From NCBI GenBank assembly GCA_021820825.1, contig JAKADD010000204.1, positions 1-5,425 of the forward strand: DNA of 5,425 bases, read 5' to 3'. The notes below the pieces were generated by a model. That model did no database searches, was not told the DNA's origin, and saw nothing but the letters and a program-made list of their open reading frames with translations. Source of the stretch: Bacillota bacterium. GTDB taxonomy: Bacteria > Bacillota > Bacilli > Alicyclobacillales > SLC66. Shown one piece after another: positions 1 through 5,425 of this stretch. A program made the translations under genes and the position numbers. Position 1 is the stretch's first letter. Each line of letters begins with the position of its first letter.

Positions 1-1716
1 GAGTATCTGCCGGTGAGCCGGGCTGTACTTGAAGACTGGCTGGAGAACCCTCCAGACGCGTCTCTGGGGGATCTCGCCCTGCCCTGCTTTCGGCTGGCCA
101 AGGAACTGCGGCAGGCGCCCCAGACCATCGCCCGAGATATCGCGTCGCGCGTCGCCTTGAGCGGCCTCCTGCAGGAGGTGGAAGCGACCGGACCCTACGT
201 GAACATGCGTTTGCGCCGCGACCATGCGTTTTTATTCTGGTTGCGGGCCATCGAGCAGGACGACGATTTTTTTACGGGCGACAGCGGCGCCGGGCAGACG
301 GTTGCCATTGACCTCTCCTCGCCAAATATCGCCAAGCCGTTTGGCATGGGGCATCTTCGCTCCACCATCATTGGAACGGCCATTGCCAACCTCCTGGAAT
401 CAGACGGATTCACCACGCTGCGAATCAATCATATCGGAGATTGGGGTACGCAGTTTGGCAAAATCATTGTCGCTTACCACCGCTACGGCGATCCGGAGCG
501 CGTGCGGGCCAATCCGATCCAGGAACTGAACAGCCTGTATGTGCGGTTTCATGAAGAGGAAAAGACAAACCCGGAACTGGAAGCGGAAGGTCGCGCCGCA
601 TTCAAACGGCTGGAAGACGGCAAGCCAGATGAAACCGCTCTATGGCAATGGATTGTCGACGTCAGTCTGGCGGATTTCAACCGCACGTACGACCTGCTCG
701 GCACAAAGTTCACAGCTGTCCTTGGCGAAAGTTTTTATAATGACAAAATGGACGCGGTGGTTGACGAACTGAGTGCAAAGGGATTGCTGATGCAGAGTGA
801 AGGCGCTGAAGTCGTGTCACTGGAGCAAGTGGATCTTCCCCCCTGTCTGATTCGCAAATCAGACGGCGCCACCCTCTACGCGACCCGGGATCTCGCCGCC
901 GCGCTGTATCGGTATAATGTGCTGGGCGCAAACCGCCTGACCTATGTTGTCGGCGGCGAGCAGCGTCTGCATTTTAAACAGCTCTTTGCCGTTCTCGAAC
1001 GCATGGGATATGAGTTTGCGGCGCACTGCTCGCATGTGGCTTTTGGCATGATGACCATCGGCGGCAAAAAGATGTCCACCCGCAAAGGACACATCGTTCG
1101 TTTGCAGGATGTTCTCGACGAAGCCATTTCCCGCGCCCGCTCCATCATCGCGCAAAAGAGTCCTGACCTGACAAACGCTGAGGAAGTGGCCAAAGCGATC
1201 GGGGTGGGCGCCGTCATTTTTAATGACCTGAAAACAAACCGACTCCACGACATCGAATTCGCCATGGACCAGGCGGTGGCATTCGACGGAGAGACCGGCC
1301 CGTACGTGCAGTATACGCATGCGCGCGCATGCTCTGTATTGCGAAAGGCGGGGCTTCTGGATGCGGGAGAATCGCCGCCTTTCCCGATTGCCGCATGGAG
1401 TGATATGCTGACAAGCGGACAGACGGACGAGATTATGGGCACTGCGTTGCTGGACGATGTGTCATGGGAACTCGCCAAACAGGTCAGCCGGTTTTCCGGA
1501 GTGCGCCAGCGCGCCAGTGCGGAGGCCGATCCTTCACTCATCGCCAAACAGGCGCTTGACATCTGCCAGGCGTTCAACCGTTTTTACCACGATTGCCCGA
1601 TCCTGTCGGCGACAGGCGCCACGCGCGCCCTCCGCCTCGCGCTTACCGACGCGACGCGGCTGACCATCAGGGAAGCGCTGCGACTGCTTGGCATCGGCTA
1701 TCCCGCGCAACTCTAG
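1..1716 (+). CDS. argS: Arginyl-tRNA synthetase, 5' end outside window
   Basis: This cytoplasmic class I enzyme charges tRNA-Arg with arginine using ATP. Residue numbers count from the GTG at 13. The end of the Arg-specific N-terminal additive domain is visible (about 1-65, with GDLALPCFRLAKELR). The catalytic core follows: SSPNIAKPFGMGHLRST at 102-118 is the HIGH motif, and HIGDWGTQFGK at 140-150 is an ArgRS hallmark. YATRDLAAALYR is at 289-300, and KKMSTRKG at 352-359 replaces KMSKS. The DALR anticodon-binding domain includes GETGPYVQYTHARA and FNRFYHDCPI, and the protein ends near LRLLGIGYPAQL, where the family normally stops. The GTG at 13 has no Shine-Dalgarno site. The frame is open to base 1 (E-Y-L-P precede it) and the additive domain lacks its first helix, so the true start is probably upstream. 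The first HIGH histidine is Gly, as small residues occur there in bacillus-type ArgRS. The stop codon lies inside the left arm of a nested inverted repeat. Identity is secure. Confidence 0.97.
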   Translation, partial: EYLPVSRAVLEDWLENPPDASLGDLALPCFRLAKELRQAPQTIARDIASRVALSGLLQEVEATGPYVNMRLRRDHAFLFWLRAIEQDDDFFTGDSGAGQTVAIDLSSPNIAKPFGMGHLRSTIIGTAIANLLESDGFTTLRINHIGDWGTQFGKIIVAYHRYGDPERVRANPIQELNSLYVRFHEEEKTNPELEAEGRAAFKRLEDGKPDETALWQWIVDVSLADFNRTYDLLGTKFTAVLGESFYNDKMDAVVDELSAKGLLMQSEGAEVVSLEQVDLPPCLIRKSDGATLYATRDLAAALYRYNVLGANRLTYVVGGEQRLHFKQLFAVLERMGYEFAAHCSHVAFGMMTIGGKKMSTRKGHIVRLQDVLDEAISRARSIIAQKSPDLTNAEEVAKAIGVGAVIFNDLKTNRLHDIEFAMDQAVAFDGETGPYVQYTHARACSVLRKAGLLDAGESPPFPIAAWSDMLTSGQTDEIMGTALLDDVSWELAKQVSRFSGVRQRASAEADPSLIAKQALDICQAFNRFYHDCPILSATGATRALRLALTDATRLTIREALRLLGIGYPAQL

Positions 1717-1838
1717 GGAACATGTGAAAAAGTCCGGAGCGAACTCCAAAATGGGCATATATAGCGTTTGAGGCTTCTGTCAAACGCTATATATGGACAG
1801 ATCTGCGACGGACCAATCGAATTTCACATGTTCCCTAG
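1713..1838. repeat. 126-bp nested inverted repeat, MITE-like
   Basis: The outer arms 1713-1729 and 1822-1838 are perfect 17-bp inverted repeats (CTAGGGAACATGTGAAA). The inner arms 1756-1771 and 1780-1795 are perfect over 16 bp (CATATATAGCGTTTGA) around an 8-nt loop. Both pairs have the same centre (1775.5), because the two spacers between them are each 26 nt. The spacers do not pair directly but share GTCCG near both ends, and the right one has the palindrome CAGATCTG (1798-1805). CTAG at each end may be a 4-bp target duplication, which would leave a 118-bp core with 13-bp terminal repeats starting GGAACATG. Because CTAG is its own complement, it could equally be part of the repeat. There is no room for a transposase, so any movement would need help from a related full-length element. 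A purely RNA role, such as argS 3'-end protection, is the alternative; no U-tract follows. The structure is certain and the mobile origin is inference. Confidence 0.85.
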
Positions 1839-1915
1839 GCTGGGATGCCGATGCCGCGACATACGCGTGGATAGGGAATTAGAGAGTTTGTCGCATACAG
1901 CGTGACGTCATGACA
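1839..1915. other. Intergenic spacer, no gene seen
   Basis: Between the nested repeat and the GC-rich hairpin I see no coding frame with a ribosome site. The only local symmetry is the 8-bp palindrome TGACGTCA (1903-1910) and a weak 6-bp pairing (1856-1861 with 1889-1894) across a long loop. Neither is enough to assign a function. Confidence 0.5.
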
Positions 1916-1955
1916 GCGGCGCGGATCAGAAGATTGCTCTCCTGATCCGCGCCGC
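1916..1955. terminator. GC-rich hairpin, candidate bidirectional terminator
   Basis: Arms 1916-1929 (GCGGCGCGGATCAG) and 1942-1955 pair perfectly over 14 bp. After one A/C mismatch, three more pairs (AGA with TCT) close a TTGC tetraloop. The hairpin sits between two convergent genes, about 200 bp past the argS stop and 57 bp past the stop of the binding-protein gene, where a shared terminator is expected. Neither side has a good U-tract: the plus side reads GATTATGTGCAGTTTT and the minus side TGTCATGACG. It would therefore be an atypical intrinsic terminator, or a 3'-end stabiliser. The stem is certain; its role is inferred from position. Confidence 0.55.
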
Positions 1956-1986
1956 GATTATGTGCAGTTTTCATCCCGGTTGTTGG

Positions 1987-2014
1987 TGACGCGAAGCGGT
2001 GAGATTTCGCGTCA
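1987..2014 (-). repeat. Short hairpin spanning the binding-protein stop codon
   Basis: TGACGCGAA (1987-1995) and TTCGCGTCA (2006-2014) form a perfect 9-bp inverted repeat around a 10-nt loop. In the minus-strand transcript the first three bases of the stem are the TGA stop of the substrate-binding protein gene. No T-run follows, so on its own it is more likely a 3'-end stabiliser, or chance, than a terminator. It may act with the larger hairpin downstream in the same transcript. Confidence 0.4.
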
Positions 2015-3673
2015 GTGCTTGGCGATCCACATGTATTGCAGCGGATCCATGAGGTTCGGGTTGACGTAGAAGCCTTTCACCCACGGCTGCACTGCGGCCG
2101 CGTACACCGGATACACGAGCGGAATCCACGGCGCCTGCGACATGATGATGTTTTGCGCCTGCTTGTACACATTGTCGCGGGCGGTTCCGGCTGGCATCAG
2201 CGCGCCTCTGTTCAGCAGCGCGTCCACCTGCGGATTGCTGTAGTTCGTCGAGTTGTTCACGGGCGCCTGATTGCTGTTGAACAGCGTGTTTAGGAAGTCG
2301 GACGGATCCGGGAAGTCCTCGATCCACGCCAGAGTGAACATGTTCTGTTTTCCACTCTCGTTGTTGGTCAGGAAGGTGTTCCATGAGGTCTGGTTCACAT
2401 TCGCATGAACGCCGATCTGCGCAAACATCTGCTGCGCCGCTTCCGCAAACTTCAGGTCGGTCGGACTGCTGTTGTCGGTGTAGATGGTGGTCGAGAATCC
2501 TTTTGGATACCCGGCTTGGGCCAGCAGTTTCTTCGCCAGTGCAGGATTATAGGTGTACTGCGCGTTCTTTGGCAGCACCTTCTCATACCCGGAGGGCATG
2601 CTGGGCGGGATGATCTGGTTCGCGGGGATTGCGAGACCAGACATAATACGTACGAAAGTCTGCTTGTTGATCGCGTACTCCAGCGCCCGGCGGACGGCGA
2701 CTTTGGCGGTGGGGCCATATTTGGTGTTCAGGCCCAGGTAGTTGATCGCCACTTCCGTGGATTTTACAATGTCCTTGCTATACTGCGGGTTGGTCGAGAG
2801 CGGCAGGTAATCCTGCGACGGAATTCCATTCTGATTCCACGAGATCAGGCCTGTCTTGCCTTGCTCGAAGTGAAACATCACGGCGTCCGGTGAGTTGTTG
2901 ATGTTGAAGACGATCTTGCTGAGATAAGGAATGCCCTTCTGGAAGTAGTGCGGGTTGCGCACCAGGACATAGTCCCGTCCAGCCGTGTACGATTGCAGCA
3001 TGAAGGGGCCGCTGCCCATCGGATGCGTGTCGACGTACGCTTCCGGATGCGAGTTCACATACGCCGGATCAACAGCCGAGAAAAATGGCATCGCCAACAC
3101 GTTCAGGAAGGTTGCGCTGGGGTGAATCAGGGTGATCTGCAGTGTGTGGGCGTTCAGCGCCTTGAGACCCGAGACCGTCTTCGCCTTGTTCGCGACAAAG
3201 GCGGCGGAACCCTGAATCAGCGGAGAAATGAAGCCTTGGCCGCCCGACTGCATGTTGTTGTTCAGCACGCGCTCAAACTCGGTGATAAAGCTCTGCGCCG
3301 TTACGGGTGTTCCGTTCCAGAAGTTTGCATTGGTGATGTGGAACGTATACACCTTGCCGCCATTCGAAACATTCCAAGACGCCAGATCGGGCACCAATGT
3401 GTTGGTCGCACCCTTGTAGGTCACGAGCTGATTGTAGAACTGCAACACCGCTTCGTACGATGTCGTATCGTAGGCTTTGGCAGGATCAAGGTGCGGGAAT
3501 TGACTGATCAGATCCAGTGTCAGGGTGCCGCCGTGCACCGGCTGTGCGCCTTGGGTCGCCTGATTGGCGGCTTTCGGCGCGCTGGCGGCCTGTGTGCTGC
3601 AGCCGGCAAGCGCTGTGCTCAGCATGGCTACTGATGCGACGACCCCGAACAGTCGCAACTTACTTGTCTTCAT
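2012..3673 (-). CDS. ABC transporter substrate-binding lipoprotein, family 5 (OppA/DppA-like)
   Basis: This is an extracytoplasmic, lipid-anchored receptor for a peptide/nickel-type ABC importer. The 553-residue length is usual for family 5 solute-binding proteins. Residues 1-25 are a lipoprotein signal: a basic start (K2, K5, R7), a hydrophobic core, and the lipobox L22-A-G-C25. A Ser/Ala/Gln-rich linker follows to about 48. Family 5 landmarks are LDPAKAYDTTSYE (62-74), FWNGTPVTAQSFITEFERVL (118-137), MGSGPFML (219-226), VAVRRALEYAINKQ (325-338), YNPALAKKLLAQAGYPKGF (375-393) and the DFPDPSDFLNTLF stretch (453-465). The start is set by AAAAGGGGG (3681-3689) seven bases before ATG. A sigma-A type promoter lies about 70 bp upstream, so the gene can be expressed apart from the permeases. 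Two permease genes of the same transporter class lie directly upstream on the same strand. The ligand cannot be read from sequence; oligopeptide or dipeptide is the default, and nickel or sugar-like ligands are possible. Confidence 0.93.
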   Translation of the reverse strand: MKTSKLRLFGVVASVAMLSTALAGCSTQAASAPKAANQATQGAQPVHGGTLTLDLISQFPHLDPAKAYDTTSYEAVLQFYNQLVTYKGATNTLVPDLASWNVSNGGKVYTFHITNANFWNGTPVTAQSFITEFERVLNNNMQSGGQGFISPLIQGSAAFVANKAKTVSGLKALNAHTLQITLIHPSATFLNVLAMPFFSAVDPAYVNSHPEAYVDTHPMGSGPFMLQSYTAGRDYVLVRNPHYFQKGIPYLSKIVFNINNSPDAVMFHFEQGKTGLISWNQNGIPSQDYLPLSTNPQYSKDIVKSTEVAINYLGLNTKYGPTAKVAVRRALEYAINKQTFVRIMSGLAIPANQIIPPSMPSGYEKVLPKNAQYTYNPALAKKLLAQAGYPKGFSTTIYTDNSSPTDLKFAEAAQQMFAQIGVHANVNQTSWNTFLTNNESGKQNMFTLAWIEDFPDPSDFLNTLFNSNQAPVNNSTNYSNPQVDALLNRGALMPAGTARDNVYKQAQNIIMSQAPWIPLVYPVYAAAVQPWVKGFYVNPNLMDPLQYMWIAKH

Positions 3674-3737
3674 CTAATTTCCCCCTTTTGCGATTGGAAC
3701 ACCAAGCATGAAAACACAAAGCTCTAACTCTCTCAAC

Positions 3738-3766
3738 ATATTATTACCAAACGCCCGTTCAGTCAA
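3738..3766 (-). promoter_or_regulatory. Sigma-A type promoter of the binding-protein gene
   Basis: Read on the minus strand, the -35 box is TTGACT (3761-3766), the spacer is 17 nt, and the -10 box is TAATAT (3738-3743). This is five of six consensus bases in each box at the ideal spacing. Transcription should start near 3731, giving a leader of about 58 nt before the ATG at 3673. The 8-bp palindrome AGTTAACT (3794-3801) lies 27 nt upstream of the -35 box and might be a regulator site, but nothing else supports that. Confidence 0.8.
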
Positions 3767-3806
3767 TACCAGAAACGGAAAAGAGAAGTTGCAAGTTAAC
3801 TGAGAA

Positions 3807-3834
3807 CGGCGATTGCACCGAGTGCGCGTCGCCG
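3807..3834 (-). terminator. Hairpin between permease gene and binding-protein promoter
   Basis: CGGCGA (3807-3812) pairs with TCGCCG (3829-3834), and inside it GCAC (3815-3818) pairs with GTGC (3822-3825) around CGA, with a small internal loop. It lies about 85 nt past the OppB-type stop and about 40 nt before the -35 box of the next gene. This suits a partial terminator or a segmental stabiliser of the permease message. On the minus strand the following bases (TTCTCAGTT) are only moderately T-rich. The only T-run, TTTT at 3836-3839, follows the stem in the plus direction, where no gene ends. Confidence 0.35.
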
Positions 3835-3919
3835 CTTTTGTCAGTCGGCGCCGCTGTTGCCTGCCCGATCGCTGCAGTTGCCAGTGACGTCTGCAGATCG
3901 CCCAGCCCACAACATCGGC

Positions 3920-4840
3920 CTACGAATAGGTGATGCGCGGATCGACGATTCCGTACAGCACGTCAACCACCACGTTGACCAGCACGACAAACATTGTCGC
4001 AAACAGCACTGTTCCCATGATGACCGGCACGTCGAGATTGCTGATTGCCTGCACCGCCAACTGGCCAAGGCCGGAATACCCAAACACATCTTCAATGACG
4101 ACTACGCCGCCAAACAGCGCGGCAACGTCAATTCCGCCGTACGTCAGGGCAGGGATGATGCCATTGCGCAGCGCATGCCCAAAGATGATGCGGGCCGGAC
4201 TTGCTCCTTTCGCCTTCGCCGTCCTGATGTAGTCGGACGAGAGTACATCCAGCATCGAAGCCTTCAGCAGTCTGGAGTAATAGGCCGCGCCAGTAATGGC
4301 ATAGGTGAGCCCTGGCAGGATAATGTAATTAAACCCGCCCGTGCCGCCCACCGGCAGCCAGTTCAGACGAAACCCTACCCAGTACATGAGTTCCAGACCG
4401 ACGAAAAACACCGGCAGAGAAATCCCGACCAAGGCCAGGATGCTCGTGATATGGTCGATGATCTTGCGATCGTACACCGCGGAAATGATGCCGAGCGGGA
4501 TACCGATCACAATTTCCAGGATCCAGGCGGCAAGCGCCAGTTGCGCCGTCGCGCCCACCCTCTGCTCGATGAGGCTTGTCACGGGCTGATCCAGCACGTA
4601 CGACATGCCCAGATTGCCGTGGACCAGATTGTTCATATAATTCACATAGCGAACCGGCAAAGGCTGGTCGAGACCAAGCTGTTTGTCCACCTGCAGCACC
4701 AGCGATTCGGGCGCGTGCGGCCCTACGATGGCGCGGGCAGGATTGGCGGGCACAAGAAAGGCGATCACGAAGGTGATGATGGAGATTCCAAGCAACACAA
4801 TCACTGCCCCGCCAAGACGACGAATGATATACGAAATCAA
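3920..4840 (-). CDS. ABC transporter permease, OppB/DppB type
   Basis: This is an integral membrane subunit that forms half of the translocation channel of a peptide/nickel-type importer. With the TTG start chosen here it has 306 residues, normal for the family. Residues 1-30 give the typical opening ISYIIRRLGG followed by the first membrane helix. An external loop follows (about 31-95), then further helices at about 98-122, 133-153, 171-190, 233-253 and 274-296. The ATPase-coupling EAA-type loop is at 203-230 (YIRTAKAKGASPARIIFGHA, then LRNGIIP). VFGYSGLGQL (252-261) and the C-terminal VDPRI are also characteristic of the family. The frame stays open upstream to an ATG at 4909, but AGGGGAGG (4849-4856) is spaced 8 nt from the TTG and the extra 23 residues look unlike any permease N-terminus. 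The gene follows the OppC-type gene after 187 bp and precedes the binding-protein gene by 246 bp. Family assignment is firm; substrate is unknown. Confidence 0.93.
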   Translation of the reverse strand: MISYIIRRLGGAVIVLLGISIITFVIAFLVPANPARAIVGPHAPESLVLQVDKQLGLDQPLPVRYVNYMNNLVHGNLGMSYVLDQPVTSLIEQRVGATAQLALAAWILEIVIGIPLGIISAVYDRKIIDHITSILALVGISLPVFFVGLELMYWVGFRLNWLPVGGTGGFNYIILPGLTYAITGAAYYSRLLKASMLDVLSSDYIRTAKAKGASPARIIFGHALRNGIIPALTYGGIDVAALFGGVVVIEDVFGYSGLGQLAVQAISNLDVPVIMGTVLFATMFVVLVNVVVDVLYGIVDPRITYS

Positions 4841-5027
4841 AATTGGCGCCTCCCCTATAGTCTGGTGCAACCAGCGTCCAGGAAATCTCCGGTGTGCGGC
4901 GATCCACATGCACTGCTTGCCGATAAGCGCACGATACCCTTACTCTTCCCAGACTGCCATTCTGTACACATGCGATTTTCCGGGGTCAGGAATACAGCCT
5001 GCCCTGATTTGGATTATCACTGCTCCC
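4841..5027 (-). other. 187-bp gap between the two permease genes
   Basis: Apart from the ribosome site next to the TTG, I see no gene, clear promoter or strong hairpin here. A 38-codon frame starting at an ATG near 4972 has no Shine-Dalgarno site and no recognisable product. The gap is long for co-translated permease genes, which are often nearly adjacent. Confidence 0.4.
4849..4856 (-). promoter_or_regulatory. Shine-Dalgarno site fixing a TTG start
   Basis: On the minus strand AGGGGAGG is followed after 8 nt by TTG (4838-4840), which opens the permease reading frame at M-I-S-Y-I-I-R-R. This matches the usual N-terminus of OppB-type permeases. The competing in-frame ATG at 4909 has no comparable purine tract at a suitable distance. 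Confidence 0.75.
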
Positions 5028-5425
5028 CTAGCGCACGCGACGCGGATTGAACAGTTCGCGCAGGCCGTCGCCCAACAGGTTAAAGCCAAGTACTGCCAGC
5101 ATGAGCGCCATTCCTGGGTAGTAAAGCAGCCAGGGCGCATATTCAAACACCTGCTGACCTTCGGAGAGCATGCTGCCCCAACTCGGAGTCGGCGGTTGCA
5201 CGCCGATGCCCAGATAACTGAGCGTCGATTCCAGCAGCATGTTACTCCCGATGGCAAGTGTCGTAAGCACGATCACGGGCGCCATGATATTGGGGAGGAT
5301 AATCCGGAAGAGAATCCGCCACTGTCTGCTTCCGAGCGCCCGCGCCGCCTGAACGTACTCAAACTCTTTGACCTTCATGACCTCCGCGCGCACAATCCGC
5401 GCCATGACCGCCCAGCCGAGTACGC
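5028..5425 (-). CDS. ABC transporter permease, OppC/DppC type (C-terminal part)
   Basis: This is the second channel subunit of the peptide/nickel-type importer. Only the last 131 residues are visible, and the frame is open at the window edge (V-L-G-W-A-V precede the first Met at 5405). That Met is not the start: GWAVMARIVRAEV is an internal family landmark, and whole OppC/DppC proteins have about 280-320 residues. The coupling EAA-type loop reads YVQAARALGSRQWRILFRII, then LPN. After it come a membrane helix (MAPVIVLTTLAIGSNMLLES), the highly characteristic YLGIGVQPPTPSWGSML, a final helix (MALMLAVLGFNLLGDGL) and the usual ending LFNPRR. It lies upstream of the OppB-type gene on the same strand, so the two probably pair in one transporter, though in the reverse of the usual order. 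The start, and any ATPase genes, would be beyond the right edge. Confidence 0.93.
   Translation of the reverse strand, partial: VLGWAVMARIVRAEVMKVKEFEYVQAARALGSRQWRILFRIILPNIMAPVIVLTTLAIGSNMLLESTLSYLGIGVQPPTPSWGSMLSEGQQVFEYAPWLLYYPGMALMLAVLGFNLLGDGLRELFNPRRVR

Noticed and set aside
13..15. GTG as the argS start codon
   Set aside because: No Shine-Dalgarno site precedes it, the frame is open to base 1, and the N-terminal additive domain would lack its first helix.
859..1577. Overlapping minus-strand open frames inside argS (153 and 211 codons)
   Set aside because: They oppose a well-conserved gene, match no family I recognise and have no start signals.
2948..3634. Plus-strand open frame of 228 codons opposite the binding-protein gene
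   Set aside because: Arg/Val/Gly-rich shadow of the lipoprotein gene with no recognisable motif.
3674..3709. 11-codon minus-strand frame (MLGVPIAKGGN) whose stop directly abuts the ATG of the binding-protein gene, as a possible leader peptide
   Set aside because: It has no ribosome site of its own and no regulatory codon run. Its bases are explained by the Shine-Dalgarno site of the next gene.
3860..3905. Two CTGCAG sites and a nearby TGACGTC (also seen at 1903-1910), as possible paired operator sites
   Set aside because: The flanking symmetry breaks after 6 bp and short palindromes are common at this GC content; no promoter is close.
4858..4972. 38-codon minus-strand frame in the gap between the permease genes
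   Set aside because: No ribosome site, no hydrophobic or known motif, and it runs into the Shine-Dalgarno region of the permease gene.
3857..5050. Long plus-strand open frame of 397 codons opposite the OppB-type permease gene
   Set aside because: It lies antisense to a clear permease, is implausibly rich in His, Arg, Asp and Gln without domain motifs, and has no Shine-Dalgarno site. It is the usual shadow of a biased GC-rich coding strand.

Overview
The window looks like part of a Gram-positive (Bacillota) chromosome. It has moderately high GC, strong purine-rich Shine-Dalgarno sites, a canonical sigma-A type promoter, a lipoprotein-anchored binding protein, and an ArgRS of the bacillus-like type (PFxMGHLRST form of the HIGH motif). 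An Alicyclobacillus-like relative would fit, but that placement rests on remembered protein style, not on a search.

Layout. On the plus strand, argS (arginyl-tRNA synthetase) enters from the left edge already in frame and ends at 1716. On the minus strand, a peptide/nickel-type (Opp/Dpp) ABC importer runs towards it. In transcription order this is an OppC/DppC-type permease cut by the right edge (stop at 5028), an OppB/DppB-type permease with a TTG start (4840 to 3920), and a family-5 substrate-binding lipoprotein (3673 to 2012). No ATPase gene is in the window; it would have to lie upstream of the cut permease or elsewhere.

The convergent gap (1717-2011) has the least ordinary sequence. It holds a 126-bp nested inverted repeat (1713-1838) that begins on the argS stop codon. 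Its 17-bp perfect outer arms and 16-bp perfect inner arms share one centre, and CTAG stands at both ends, so it resembles a MITE or the remnant of a small insertion element. It is followed by a GC-rich hairpin (1916-1955) that could act as a two-way terminator, and by a short hairpin that includes the stop codon of the binding-protein gene.

The gap before the binding-protein gene (3674-3919) has a clear promoter (TTGACT, 17-nt spacer, TAATAT) and an upstream hairpin. The binding protein is therefore probably transcribed on its own as well as, or instead of, from the permease message. The lipoprotein would capture a peptide-like ligand outside the membrane and deliver it to the two-permease channel. 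The permease order C-B followed by the binding protein is unusual against the common A-B-C-D-F order. No wholly new system is evident; the nested repeat is the best lead.
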